In this document: in pieces, positions 21,638-27,959 of the stretch | Layout of the letters: every line of letters starts with the position of its first letter | How positions within the stretch are numbered: the stretch's first letter is position 1 | Source: a virus | Strand: one strand, 5' to 3' | IMG/VR virus record: IMGVR_UViG_3300042691_042003 | Coordinates: 182,082-246,081 of that record | Length of the DNA: 64,000 nt | Notes under the pieces: generated by a model | What the model was told of the DNA's origin: nothing | Databases searched by the model: none | The model's input: only the letters and a program-made list of their open reading frames with translations | Translations under genes and position numbers: made by a program

Positions 21638-21877
21638 ATGACAAAAGCATATCAAGTTTTCAAAGGAGAAGATCATTTAGGATTTACCTATTATGAACAC
21701 CAAGCTACTTACTTTAATCAAGATCAGGCTCTCGAACATTGCAAAAGAATAGTTGAATCTGATGAATTTAAAGATGAACAAATAGCAGAATACACGGTCG
21801 GAAATAAGAAACTATGGAATGCTCATGGATGGGAAATCTTAACTGTCTGTAAATTGGAAGAAATCGAAATTATCTAA
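21638..21877 (+). CDS. hypothetical protein, paralogue of gene at 23667
   Basis: 79 residues, opening AYQVF.GE as in the 23667 product; ATYF and AFEHC/ALEHC are also shared. Function unknown. Confidence 0.6.
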   Translation: MTKAYQVFKGEDHLGFTYYEHQATYFNQDQALEHCKRIVESDEFKDEQIAEYTVGNKKLWNAHGWEILTVCKLEEIEII

Positions 21878-21878
21878 C

Positions 21879-22166
21879 ATGGAAATACACATCAAAATCA
21901 AAGCACAGCGTTTCAAGAATGCTAATGAACTTTCAAATCCGAAGAAGAATTGGAAATCCGATGGGATACAGAAGTTCAAACTCTTCATTGATAAAGATAA
22001 GCTAATCGAAGATACTGAACGTTGCGTAATCACATTCAAGAAAATGCTCGATGGTATATCAAACGATAATCGAAAGTATCAATACATCGATTATGAGATT
22101 ATGGATCCGGTATCTATGTCTAGAGAAGAATTTGAACGTATTTACGAGATGCTTTCTTCAAATTGA
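21879..22166 (+). CDS. hypothetical protein, 95 aa
   Basis: Charged alpha/beta protein (MEIHIKIKAQRF at start). One base after the previous gene. Not recognised and not duplicated in the second copy of the set. Confidence 0.55.
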   Translation: MEIHIKIKAQRFKNANELSNPKKNWKSDGIQKFKLFIDKDKLIEDTERCVITFKKMLDGISNDNRKYQYIDYEIMDPVSMSREEFERIYEMLSSN

Positions 22167-22221
22167 TAATCTGTAAAACGATTCTTTACTAATCTGTAAA
22201 ATAGAAAACTTCATTCATTCA

Positions 22222-22233
22222 TTTACATATAAT
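22222..22233 (+). promoter_or_regulatory. class B promoter box TTTACATATAAT
   Basis: The TATAAT hexamer ends 7 bases before ATG 22241, so the transcript would be leaderless or nearly so. Same box at 33327, 49957, 52986 and (ATACATATAAT) 57443. Confidence 0.6.
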
Positions 22234-22240
22234 TAATATC

Positions 22241-22462
22241 ATGAAAATATTAACAACTGATTTTTTAATTTTCTTTTCTGTAATTTGTGTTATTGGATTA
22301 GTTGTTTTACTCCTTACTTCTAATCCAATAGGAAGAAAAGCAAAAACAGATTCTTCGGCTTATTTTCGAATCGTAAAAATCGAAGGACGAGAATATATCC
22401 TTTCACATAAGCCGTTAACTCCTCTTCATTCGTGTTCTTGTAAATGCGATTCTGTTAAATAA
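22241..22462 (+). CDS. single-span membrane protein, 73 aa
   Basis: N-terminal membrane helix (about residues 6-27), then a basic soluble part ending in a Cys-rich HSCSCKCDSVK. Possibly metal-binding or disulfide-bonded. Not recognised. Confidence 0.6.
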   Translation: MKILTTDFLIFFSVICVIGLVVLLLTSNPIGRKAKTDSSAYFRIVKIEGREYILSHKPLTPLHSCSCKCDSVK

Positions 22463-22468
22463 AAACAA

Positions 22469-22545
22469 GGGCTCTTAGCTCATTAGGTTAGAGCAACTGA
22501 CTCATAATCAGTAGGTGGCTGGTTCGATCCCAGCAGGGCCCACCA
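22469..22545 (+). tRNA. tRNA with CAT anticodon (Met or Ile2)
   Basis: Canonical cloverleaf: acceptor GGGCTCT pairs with AGGGCCC, anticodon loop CTCATAA (anticodon 22503-22505), T-arm CTGG-TTCGATC-CCAG, and encoded CCA. A CAT anticodon reads Met, or Ile AUA if lysidine-modified; which is not decidable here. Confidence 0.92.
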
Positions 22546-22556
22546 ATAAACCTAAT

Positions 22557-23087
22557 ATGAAAAAGAAGTACAAGTTTCCTCCGGTAGAATTAAGTGATAT
22601 TTGGGCTGCTCTATTTCCAGCAGATTTCCATCAGAAGTATCGATATCTAGGATCTGTTCCTTGGAATGAAGGTGGAGATATTCACGAAGCAATGGAACCT
22701 CTGGTTATCTTTATGGATTACAAAGCTCGTCCTTGGTGGTGTCCTCGTTTTGTTCTTCGTCTTCTTCATCTTTTTGGAGACGATAATTCCGTTGCTCGTT
22801 GCAGGAATTGGCATCTTAGTCAGCTTAAGCGTCGTCTTACTAAAGGGATTGGAATCTGGGATTACAAGACTAAATGGACAGATTACGATTTGCGAATCTC
22901 TATCTCAGGAGATGATCAGATGTATAATCTATCTGATGCTATAGAATCTCACTTCTATAAACGAGGATATAGAGAAGATCTTGCTGAGCAAATCAAAGAG
23001 ATTGATCCTGAAACAAAATTCACTAAAAACAATAACATTGAATCTCTTAAGGAAGAGCTTGAACGTCTAGACAGCGAAGAATCATAA
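22557..23087 (+). CDS. hypothetical protein, 176 aa
   Basis: Start at 22557 chosen because the longer frame runs into the tRNA. Has an aromatic-rich core (PWNEGGDIHEAMEPLVIFMD, RPWWCPRFVLRLLHLFGDD) and an acidic coiled-coil tail. Seen as a conserved phage type but not identified. Confidence 0.6.
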   Translation: MKKKYKFPPVELSDIWAALFPADFHQKYRYLGSVPWNEGGDIHEAMEPLVIFMDYKARPWWCPRFVLRLLHLFGDDNSVARCRNWHLSQLKRRLTKGIGIWDYKTKWTDYDLRISISGDDQMYNLSDAIESHFYKRGYREDLAEQIKEIDPETKFTKNNNIESLKEELERLDSEES

Positions 23088-23091
23088 GATC

Positions 23092-23181
23092 ATGTAATAT
23101 TGATGTACCTTTTTTTGATACTTTGATTTTTTTCAGAAGATAATTTGTATTATATTTACATTATCAAATTAAATAATCAAT
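23092..23181 (+). promoter_or_regulatory. class A promoter block, full form
   Basis: ATGTAATATTGATGTACC, T tracts, TTGTATTATATTTAC, ATTATCAAATTAAATAAT before ATG 23182. Here the left end lies just outside the upstream gene. Confidence 0.72.
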
Positions 23182-23451
23182 ATGAACAATATCATCTTTC
23201 ATTCTCTCGTTCTCGGAGCAAACGTTACAGGAACTTTCGTTGAAGGCTATCACTACGTAGAAGAAACTCTTCCGGTTAACAAATCCGAAGAAGCTCTCGA
23301 ATTTTGCAAATGGATCGATGAAAGCATTGGTGGCGCTTCAATTCGTAATATCGGCATCCTTTACAAAGCTTTCAAAAATCCTACAGACGAAGAGCTTTGC
23401 AAATACACAAACGAATTGAAAGAACGAATCTCATATATCAAATCTCTTTAA
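23182..23451 (+). CDS. hypothetical protein, paralogue of gene at 21366
   Basis: 89 residues, about 60 percent identical by eye to the 21366 product with no length change. Second copy of the duplicated set. Confidence 0.65.
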   Translation: MNNIIFHSLVLGANVTGTFVEGYHYVEETLPVNKSEEALEFCKWIDESIGGASIRNIGILYKAFKNPTDEELCKYTNELKERISYIKSL

Positions 23452-23452
23452 T

Positions 23453-23665
23453 ATGGAAAATCAACCGATTAAAGCTGAATATACTCTCGCAAACGTCGTA
23501 GAATGCATGAGTCTCTGCGAAGATATGCGAAATCCAAATAACTCATTTATCGTAAATTCTGCTTATCGATGGATTCGAGAAAAACTCAAAAGAAATGGAG
23601 AACTAACTACTTCCGATCGTGAAAGATTTATGGAAAAGTTTTATCATCAAGCTAAAAATCTTTAA
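23453..23665 (+). CDS. hypothetical protein, paralogue of gene at 21069
   Basis: 70 residues starting MENQPIKAEYTLANVVECM. In this copy it follows, rather than precedes, the 89-aa gene, so the set has been reordered. Confidence 0.65.
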   Translation: MENQPIKAEYTLANVVECMSLCEDMRNPNNSFIVNSAYRWIREKLKRNGELTTSDRERFMEKFYHQAKNL

Positions 23666-23666
23666 T

Positions 23667-23918
23667 ATGACTCTAGCATATCAAGTCTTTTCAGGCGAAG
23701 AAAACAAGCATGGATTTCAGGAATACGAACTGAAAGCTACTTATTTCGATAAGCAAAAAGCTTTCGAACATTGCGAAAGAATAGCCGAAGAAACTCCTCT
23801 TTATGGAGATATTCTAGAATTTGATGGATGGTATGGTGATGGTAAATATTGCAGTTGGTCAGCTGTTGGATGGAACCGAGTCACTATCAGTAGAATGGAA
23901 CAAATCGAAATACAATAA
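23667..23918 (+). CDS. hypothetical protein, paralogue of gene at 21638
   Basis: Start at 23667 follows the upstream stop. Shares AYQVF.GE, ATYF and FEHCERIAEE with the other copy but diverges in its C-terminal half. Stop overlaps the next start. Confidence 0.6.
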   Translation: MTLAYQVFSGEENKHGFQEYELKATYFDKQKAFEHCERIAEETPLYGDILEFDGWYGDGKYCSWSAVGWNRVTISRMEQIEIQ

Positions 23919-24295
23919 TGATGGACAGAATACAAATCAACGGAGTCTGGTACGTTCGTGAAGACTTCAATTACGTTCGAGAAAAGGAAAGAGAAATGAA
24001 TCTTACGTTCTCACAGACCTGCACGTACGAAACTGATGATTATTGCTGGGAAGCTACTCGTCTATATAAAGACAAAGAAACTTTCTATCCTGACATCGAT
24101 ATCAAATTCACAGATAAATCTTGGACCAAGCCATGGCAAGAAGAATACTGGGATAATAATGCCTGGATGAAAGGAGTTCTTGAAGAAGATCCTGAATCCA
24201 TATTTGAAGCTAAAAATAATATGAACGACGAAGGTATTGCAGATTTCCGAGCATTCCTTAAAAAACTTGTTGAACTCGAATGGTTAACGAAATAA
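23918..24295 (+). CDS. hypothetical protein, 125 aa
   Basis: Trp/Tyr-rich acidic protein (VWYVREDFNYVREKE near the start). ATG overlaps the previous TAA. Not recognised. Confidence 0.6.
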   Translation: MMDRIQINGVWYVREDFNYVREKEREMNLTFSQTCTYETDDYCWEATRLYKDKETFYPDIDIKFTDKSWTKPWQEEYWDNNAWMKGVLEEDPESIFEAKNNMNDEGIADFRAFLKKLVELEWLTK

Positions 24296-24537
24296 TAACT
24301 CCTGAAGAAAAAAGCGAATTGATTCTAAATAAATTTATTGAAATCATTACGCAAACCCCTGTTAAAAAAGGATCATCAATTGCCGTTGAAGAATATATGA
24401 CAGCAAAAGAATGTGCAGAAGCATGTGTTGATTTTATCTACGATTTTATGAAAGATGACGACGATTTACACGAATGCGGACATTTTGCAAATTCGAGATG
24501 GGTTGATTATTACGTAAAAGTTAAAAAAGCTTTATAG
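24280..24537 (+). CDS. hypothetical protein, 85 aa
   Basis: Overlaps the previous gene by 16 bases. Acidic helical protein with YMTAKECAEACVDFIYDFMK. Not recognised. Confidence 0.55.
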   Translation: MVNEIITPEEKSELILNKFIEIITQTPVKKGSSIAVEEYMTAKECAEACVDFIYDFMKDDDDLHECGHFANSRWVDYYVKVKKAL

Positions 24538-24543
24538 AAGATT

Positions 24544-24783
24544 ATGAACATATATCATTTAGATGTCATCACCGGCTACAGTGATTACTCCGGTCTAGCC
24601 AAGTACGAGATCAAGGCCGATGGCTACGAGGCCTACAATTCAGGTTACTATTCCTTTTGGGTCAGGAAGTCTCGACCAGGAAAAACCAGATACGAAGATG
24701 AGGTCGTAGATTACATGGAAACCGTTGCCTCGTTTCCGATTGGCAGGACAATCATTACAAGCATAGAATACAGAGAATCATAA
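24544..24783 (+). CDS. hypothetical protein with atypical composition, 79 aa
   Basis: The coding sequence is visibly richer in G+C than its neighbours (codons GGC, GCC, AAG, GAG, ATC are frequent), unlike the A/T-ending codons elsewhere. This suggests recent acquisition. Product is an acidic, Tyr-rich small protein; not recognised. Confidence 0.55.
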   Translation: MNIYHLDVITGYSDYSGLAKYEIKADGYEAYNSGYYSFWVRKSRPGKTRYEDEVVDYMETVASFPIGRTIITSIEYRES

Positions 24784-24798
24784 CAAACACATAGGATT

Positions 24799-25047
24799 AT
24801 GATAGGACGATTACATAAACGCGAACATGATGAATGGGTCGTTACTTACACTGAAGTTAACGAAACAATCGATCTACAACTTCATCCAGATGATATAAAT
24901 AATCTTGTCGAATTAGATAGAATATTTGATAATCTAGAAGCAAGGATTGCATCTCAACCAAATGTCGAATTTGAAATAGTTAATCATCAGAAATTAACAG
25001 GATCGATAAAATACGCAAAATTGAAATATAATGATAAAGCTAATTAA
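24799..25047 (+). CDS. hypothetical protein, 82 aa
   Basis: Acidic alpha/beta protein (ETIDLQLHPDDINNLVELDR in part). Overlaps the next gene by 17 bases. Not recognised. Confidence 0.55.
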   Translation: MIGRLHKREHDEWVVTYTEVNETIDLQLHPDDINNLVELDRIFDNLEARIASQPNVEFEIVNHQKLTGSIKYAKLKYNDKAN

Positions 25048-25294
25048 AGAATTCTTTCTTTCAGGTATAGAAGCAAACAAATCAATTACAGAAGCGATGA
25101 ATGCTTCTACTAAATCTCATAACAAATCTCTTGAATGGTACGATGTTGTTATAACCAAGGAGATCAACAATCTCAATCTTCAATTTCAAAACAATACAAC
25201 TAATTTAGTTAGATTCTCAGATATGTGTTCTTGTAATCCTAAAAATGGTGGCAACGGAATATGCCATTGCACTGTTGGTGATAGATTAGTTTAA
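25031..25294 (+). CDS. hypothetical protein with C-terminal Cys cluster, 87 aa
   Basis: Helical N-terminal part, then MCSCNPKNGGNGICHC near the end, four Cys plus His that could bind zinc. Not recognised. Confidence 0.55.
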   Translation: MIKLIKEFFLSGIEANKSITEAMNASTKSHNKSLEWYDVVITKEINNLNLQFQNNTTNLVRFSDMCSCNPKNGGNGICHCTVGDRLV

Positions 25295-25299
25295 ATTAT

Positions 25300-25671
25300 A
25301 TGAATAAAGAATTCGTTCCGTACGAACAAGCGGTAGCACTCAAAGAACTAGGTTTTGATGAGCCTTGTTTAGGTTACTATCTAGCAAATACTTTATTTAT
25401 ATCTAATGATAATGTTTATAATTCAACAGACATTCCTGTAATAAAGGCTCCTTTGTATTCACAAGCATTTAGATGGTTTAGAGAGAAGTACGAATTGCAT
25501 TCTCACATATATTCAGACTTCTCTTGGAACATAAGTGGCGGGATCTGGGATTTAAACGGGTATGTTGATTCAAGATATGATTGGGATTCTGAACCTTCCA
25601 AAACATTCGAAGAAGCAGAACTCGATTGTCTCTCTAAGCTAATTGAAATCGTAAAAGAAAACAACAAATAA
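25300..25671 (+). CDS. conserved phage/Bacteroidetes hypothetical, 123 aa
   Basis: FVPYEQAVALKELGFDEPCL and QAFRWFREKY with a terminal TFEEAELDCLSKLIEIVKE segment are the signature of a widespread hypothetical family in phages of Bacteroidetes. Function unknown; supports the host assignment. Confidence 0.7.
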   Translation: MNKEFVPYEQAVALKELGFDEPCLGYYLANTLFISNDNVYNSTDIPVIKAPLYSQAFRWFREKYELHSHIYSDFSWNISGGIWDLNGYVDSRYDWDSEPSKTFEEAELDCLSKLIEIVKENNK

Positions 25672-25673
25672 AA

Positions 25674-25856
25674 ATGGAAATACTACAAGCACTCATAACT
25701 CTCGCCGTACTGCTAGGGTTTTACTTTGCACCAACTCTACTAGCTGGTCATCTGAAACATCGTCAATTTACAGGAATTCTTCTGCTAAATGTCTTTCTCG
25801 GATGGACATTCATCGGTTGGGTTGCTGCTTTAGTTTGGGCAGCACTAAAAGATTAA
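25674..25856 (+). CDS. superinfection immunity protein, T4 Imm-like
   Basis: 60 residues with two membrane helices. The pattern HRQFTGILLLNVFLGWT then IGWVAALVWA matches the superinfection-immunity family that includes T4 Imm, which blocks DNA entry of a second phage. Length is close to T4 Imm (83 aa), slightly shorter. Confidence 0.75.
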   Translation: MEILQALITLAVLLGFYFAPTLLAGHLKHRQFTGILLLNVFLGWTFIGWVAALVWAALKD

Positions 25857-25888
25857 ATCAAAGTATTCAAATTAACATATAATAATAT

Positions 25889-26131
25889 ATGAAAGCAAAA
25901 TTAGAATTTAATTTAGAAGATCCGGACGATTCAATGGCTTTTGATAGAGCTTCAAAATCTCTAGATCTTTGTTTAGCTCTTTGGGATTTTAATTCAAGGA
26001 TTAGAAGTCTTCTCAAATATCCTGCGGAAGGAATTTCGGATGAAGTCTATTCAACTCTTGAAACGATTCAAGACGAATTCCAAACTTGTCTAAGCGATCA
26101 TGGAATTGTTTTAGATAGATTGATTAGGTAA
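25889..26131 (+). CDS. conserved phage hypothetical, 80 aa
   Basis: KLEFNLEDPDDSMAFDRA and ALWDFNSRIRSLLKY then EGISDEVYSTLETIQDEF form a pattern common in phage hypotheticals. Cytoplasmic, helical. Function unknown. Confidence 0.65.
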   Translation: MKAKLEFNLEDPDDSMAFDRASKSLDLCLALWDFNSRIRSLLKYPAEGISDEVYSTLETIQDEFQTCLSDHGIVLDRLIR

Positions 26132-26140
26132 ATAAAAAAT

Positions 26141-26223
26141 GCTCGGGTGTTGTAATGGTAGCCAAGAAGGTCTTAAAAACCTTTGGGAAATTTCCCGTGC
26201 CGGTTCGAGTCCGGCCTCGAGTA
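26141..26223 (+). tRNA. tRNA-Leu (TAA)
   Basis: Class II cloverleaf: acceptor GCTCGGG/CTCGAGT (two G-T wobbles), D-arm TTG...CAA, anticodon stem AAGGT/ACCTT with loop CTTAAAA (anticodon 26174-26176), long variable arm GGGAAATTTCCC, T-arm GCCGG-TTCGAGT-CCGGC, discriminator A. CCA not encoded. Confidence 0.88.
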
Positions 26224-26229
26224 CTTCTG

Positions 26230-26258
26230 GCCAAGTATATATAATAAAAATACTTGGC
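26230..26258 (+). promoter_or_regulatory. inverted repeat around late-promoter-like box, upstream of homing endonuclease
   Basis: GCCAAGTAT (26230-26238) and ATACTTGGC (26250-26258) form a perfect 9-bp stem. The AT-rich spacer ATATAATAAAA completes a late-type box. The right arm lies directly before ATG 26263. Confidence 0.5.
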
Positions 26259-26262
26259 AAAA

Positions 26263-26934
26263 ATGGATTCTTCAAAAGAAATTAAAAAGAGAATACAATT
26301 CGTTTATAAAACTACAAATTTATTAAACGGAACCTATTATATAGGAGTTCATTCTACTTGGAATATTGATGATGGATATCTCGGATCGGGAAAACGTTTA
26401 ATTAGATCGATAAAAAAATACGGGAAAGAAAATTTCAAAAGAGAAATACTTAAAGTTTTTAGTAATTATCAAGATGCTCTCAATTATGAATCATATTTAG
26501 TAAACGAATCTTTATTAGAAGATGAATTGTGTTTAAATTTAAAACCTGGAGGATCTGGAGGATTTTGTAATAATGAGCATAAAGAAAAATTTATAGAATC
26601 TCTTAAAAATTCACAAGAATATGCATCAAAAAAAGGTAGAGAAAAAATTTTATGGCTATTAGAAAATGACATCGAATGGAAAACTAAATATTCTAATAAC
26701 ATAAAAGAAGGTCTTAAAAAATCTAATTTCGATTTTTGCACATTTAAAGGAAAGAAACATACTGAGGAATCAAAACAAAAAATTAGAGAATCTATGAAAG
26801 GGAAAGGCTCTTCTGAATCTAATTCCCAATTTGGTACTCGATGGATAACTAATGGAATTCAAAATAAGAAAATTAATAAAGAAGAATCTATTCCTGAAGG
26901 TTGGATTTTAGGAAGAAAATTAAATTTCACTTAA
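26263..26934 (+). CDS. GIY-YIG homing endonuclease
   Basis: About 223 residues from ATG 26263 (a TTG three codons upstream lies in the hairpin). GIY-YIG core at the N-terminus: FVYKTTN then TYYIGVHS, GYLGSGK, YGKENFKREIL with the catalytic Arg, and YESYLV with Glu. C-terminal NUMOD-type DNA-binding motif GKKHTEESKQKIRESMKG. Like T4 Seg proteins it is freestanding; it sits directly after tRNA-Leu. Expected to spread itself by cutting related phages lacking the gene. Confidence 0.88.
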   Translation: MDSSKEIKKRIQFVYKTTNLLNGTYYIGVHSTWNIDDGYLGSGKRLIRSIKKYGKENFKREILKVFSNYQDALNYESYLVNESLLEDELCLNLKPGGSGGFCNNEHKEKFIESLKNSQEYASKKGREKILWLLENDIEWKTKYSNNIKEGLKKSNFDFCTFKGKKHTEESKQKIRESMKGKGSSESNSQFGTRWITNGIQNKKINKEESIPEGWILGRKLNFT

Positions 26935-26968
26935 ACTGAAACATATAAAGGAAAAAATATTAAAAATA

Positions 26969-27054
26969 AATAATCTCTGGGTGACTGTGGCACATACCTT
27001 AGCCTTAAACCTCGAACCTGGGACCGAGATGGTTGGTAGCAATTTGAGATTATT
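26969..27054 (+). ncRNA. tRNA-sized element closed by a perfect 9-bp stem
   Basis: AATAATCTC (26969-26977) pairs with GAGATTATT (27046-27054). The 86-base span is tRNA-sized, with a D-arm-like segment and a CTTAAAC string resembling a Leu(TAA) loop, but no normal T-arm. It could be a degenerate tRNA or another structured RNA. Confidence 0.35.
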
Positions 27055-27056
27055 AC

Positions 27057-27146
27057 AGTCAGGTAGCAGAATAGGAAAATGCTATACTTAAGCAGAGCAA
27101 GCTGGGTAATTGCTCTTTACAGGTTCGAATCCTGTCCTGACTACCA
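27057..27146 (+). ncRNA. tRNA-like element 1 (non-canonical middle)
   Basis: Acceptor AGTCAGG pairs with CCTGACT; T-arm ACAGG-TTCGAAT-CCTGT; discriminator A and encoded CCA. Length is normal for class II (87 plus CCA). The D-arm GCA...TGC is plausible, but the next 17 bases do not form an anticodon stem; instead AGAGCAA and TTGCTCT make a 7-bp stem around GCTGGGTAA. Anticodon not assignable. Confidence 0.55.
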
Positions 27147-27150
27147 TATT

Positions 27151-27291
27151 ATGAGAAGCAAAACTTTTCAACGAATTCTAGATAAAATGGAAAGAGATCC
27201 GTGGTATATCAAGCTCAAAAGGTCTTTTGTTGTTGAATTGTTTGTTATTCGTAGATTAGGAATTATTAAATATATCAAACATAGAATATAG
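27151..27291 (+). CDS. basic hypothetical protein, 46 aa
   Basis: ATG 27151 is the first start after the tRNA-like element. Product is Lys/Arg-rich with an ERDPWYIKLKRSFVVELFVI core. Enclosed between two tRNA-like elements. Not recognised. Confidence 0.5.
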   Translation: MRSKTFQRILDKMERDPWYIKLKRSFVVELFVIRRLGIIKYIKHRI

Positions 27292-27401
27292 TCAGGATGC
27301 GTAATGGTATACGCTAGTAACATATGGCATTGGTCTACGTAGTACTCTAACTATGTGCATATGAAGAATAGAAAATGCAGGTTCGAATCCTGTCCTGACT
27401 A
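27290..27401 (+). ncRNA. tRNA-like element 2 (112 bases)
   Basis: Same acceptor pair AGTCAGG/CCTGACT, T-arm GCAGG-TTCGAAT-CCTGT and a good D-arm GCGT-AATGGTAT-ACGC. Between D-arm and T-arm there are about 60 bases instead of 22-40, with nested stems CATATG/CATATG and ACGTAG/CTATGT. It ends one base into, and overlaps, the preceding gene. No anticodon assignable. Confidence 0.5.
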
Positions 27402-27415
27402 CAAAAAATAAATTT

Positions 27416-27554
27416 ATGGAAGAAGATGAACGATGTCCAAATTGTGGTGAGTGTGAAAACATTCATACAAATTTTGATTGGAGTGAACCTTGATAGACCT
27501 GTAGAGGAATATCTGTGTAATGAATGTGGAATTTATTTTTTACCAAAACAATAA
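27416..27554 (+). pseudogene. small zinc-ribbon gene interrupted by a frameshift
   Basis: The first frame gives MEEDERCPNCGECENI... and stops at TGA 27491-27493 after 25 codons. Another frame continues DRPVEEYLCNECGIYFLPKQ to TAA 27552-27554. Together they give a CxxC...CxxC zinc-ribbon of about 45 residues. No obvious slippery heptamer. Could be a broken gene, a sequencing error or a recoding event. Confidence 0.5.
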
Positions 27555-27557
27555 AAT

Positions 27558-27677
27558 AGTCAGGTGGCGGAATTGGTTAGACGCTACTGTGGGGCGATAC
27601 CACTCTGTTAAAAACAGCATAAGTTTTTACAATGAGGTACCAGTTGTAAAATGCAGGTTCGAGTCCTGTCCTGACTA
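27558..27677 (+). ncRNA. tRNA-like element 3 (120 bases, Leu-type D-arm)
   Basis: Acceptor AGTCAGG/CCTGACT, Leu-like D-arm GGCGGAATTGGTTAGACGC, T-arm GCAGG-TTCGAGT-CCTGT. The middle is about 35 bases too long. CTGT and ACAG could form the anticodon stem, closing a 24-base loop ending TTAAAA like a Leu(TAA) loop; the variable arm is long (TTTTACAA/TTGTAAAA). Confidence 0.5.
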
Positions 27678-27685
27678 CTAAAATC
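27664..27685 (+). repeat. 22-bp direct repeat, left copy
   Basis: The 3' end of tRNA-like element 3 plus flank, TCCTGTCCTGACTACTAAAA followed by TC, recurs exactly at 27938-27959. The two copies flank the 77-aa gene. Confidence 0.85.
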
Positions 27686-27692
27686 TAAAATT

Positions 27693-27926
27693 ATGAAAAA
27701 ACAAGAAACTCTTGAAGAGGCATCTTGGAAATATAATCCATTAAAAAAACTTGATGGTGAGTTTATAAGAGAGGCTTTCATTAAAGGTGCTCAATGGCAA
27801 TCTGAAAGAATGTATACTTATTATGAACTAAGACAGATTGCATATAATGCTTATTGTAAAGGTCATTTAGATAATCCTACAGAAAATGAATTTAATCTTT
27901 GGGTACAACAATATAAAAAGAAATAA
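27693..27926 (+). CDS. conserved phage-type hypothetical, 77 aa
   Basis: EAFIKGAQWQSERMYTYYEL is a motif common in small phage proteins (FxxGAxWQ). Flanked by exact 22-bp repeats derived from a tRNA 3' end, suggesting insertion as a unit. Function unknown. Confidence 0.6.
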   Translation: MKKQETLEEASWKYNPLKKLDGEFIREAFIKGAQWQSERMYTYYELRQIAYNAYCKGHLDNPTENEFNLWVQQYKKK

Positions 27927-27937
27927 ATAGAAAAGAA

Positions 27938-27959
27938 TCCTGTCCTGACTACTAAAATC
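27938..27959 (+). repeat. 22-bp direct repeat, right copy (orphan tRNA 3' end)
   Basis: Exact copy of 27664-27685, consisting of part of a T-arm and an acceptor strand with no 5' part upstream. The next gene starts at the base after it. Confidence 0.85.

Noticed and set aside
26969-27054. A canonical tRNA on either strand
   Set aside because: The 9-bp closing stem is perfect, but no T-arm with TTCRA at the right position can be drawn on either strand.
27079-27150. Upstream extension of the 46-aa gene
   Set aside because: The extension lies wholly within tRNA-like element 1; the ATG at 27151 is the sensible start.
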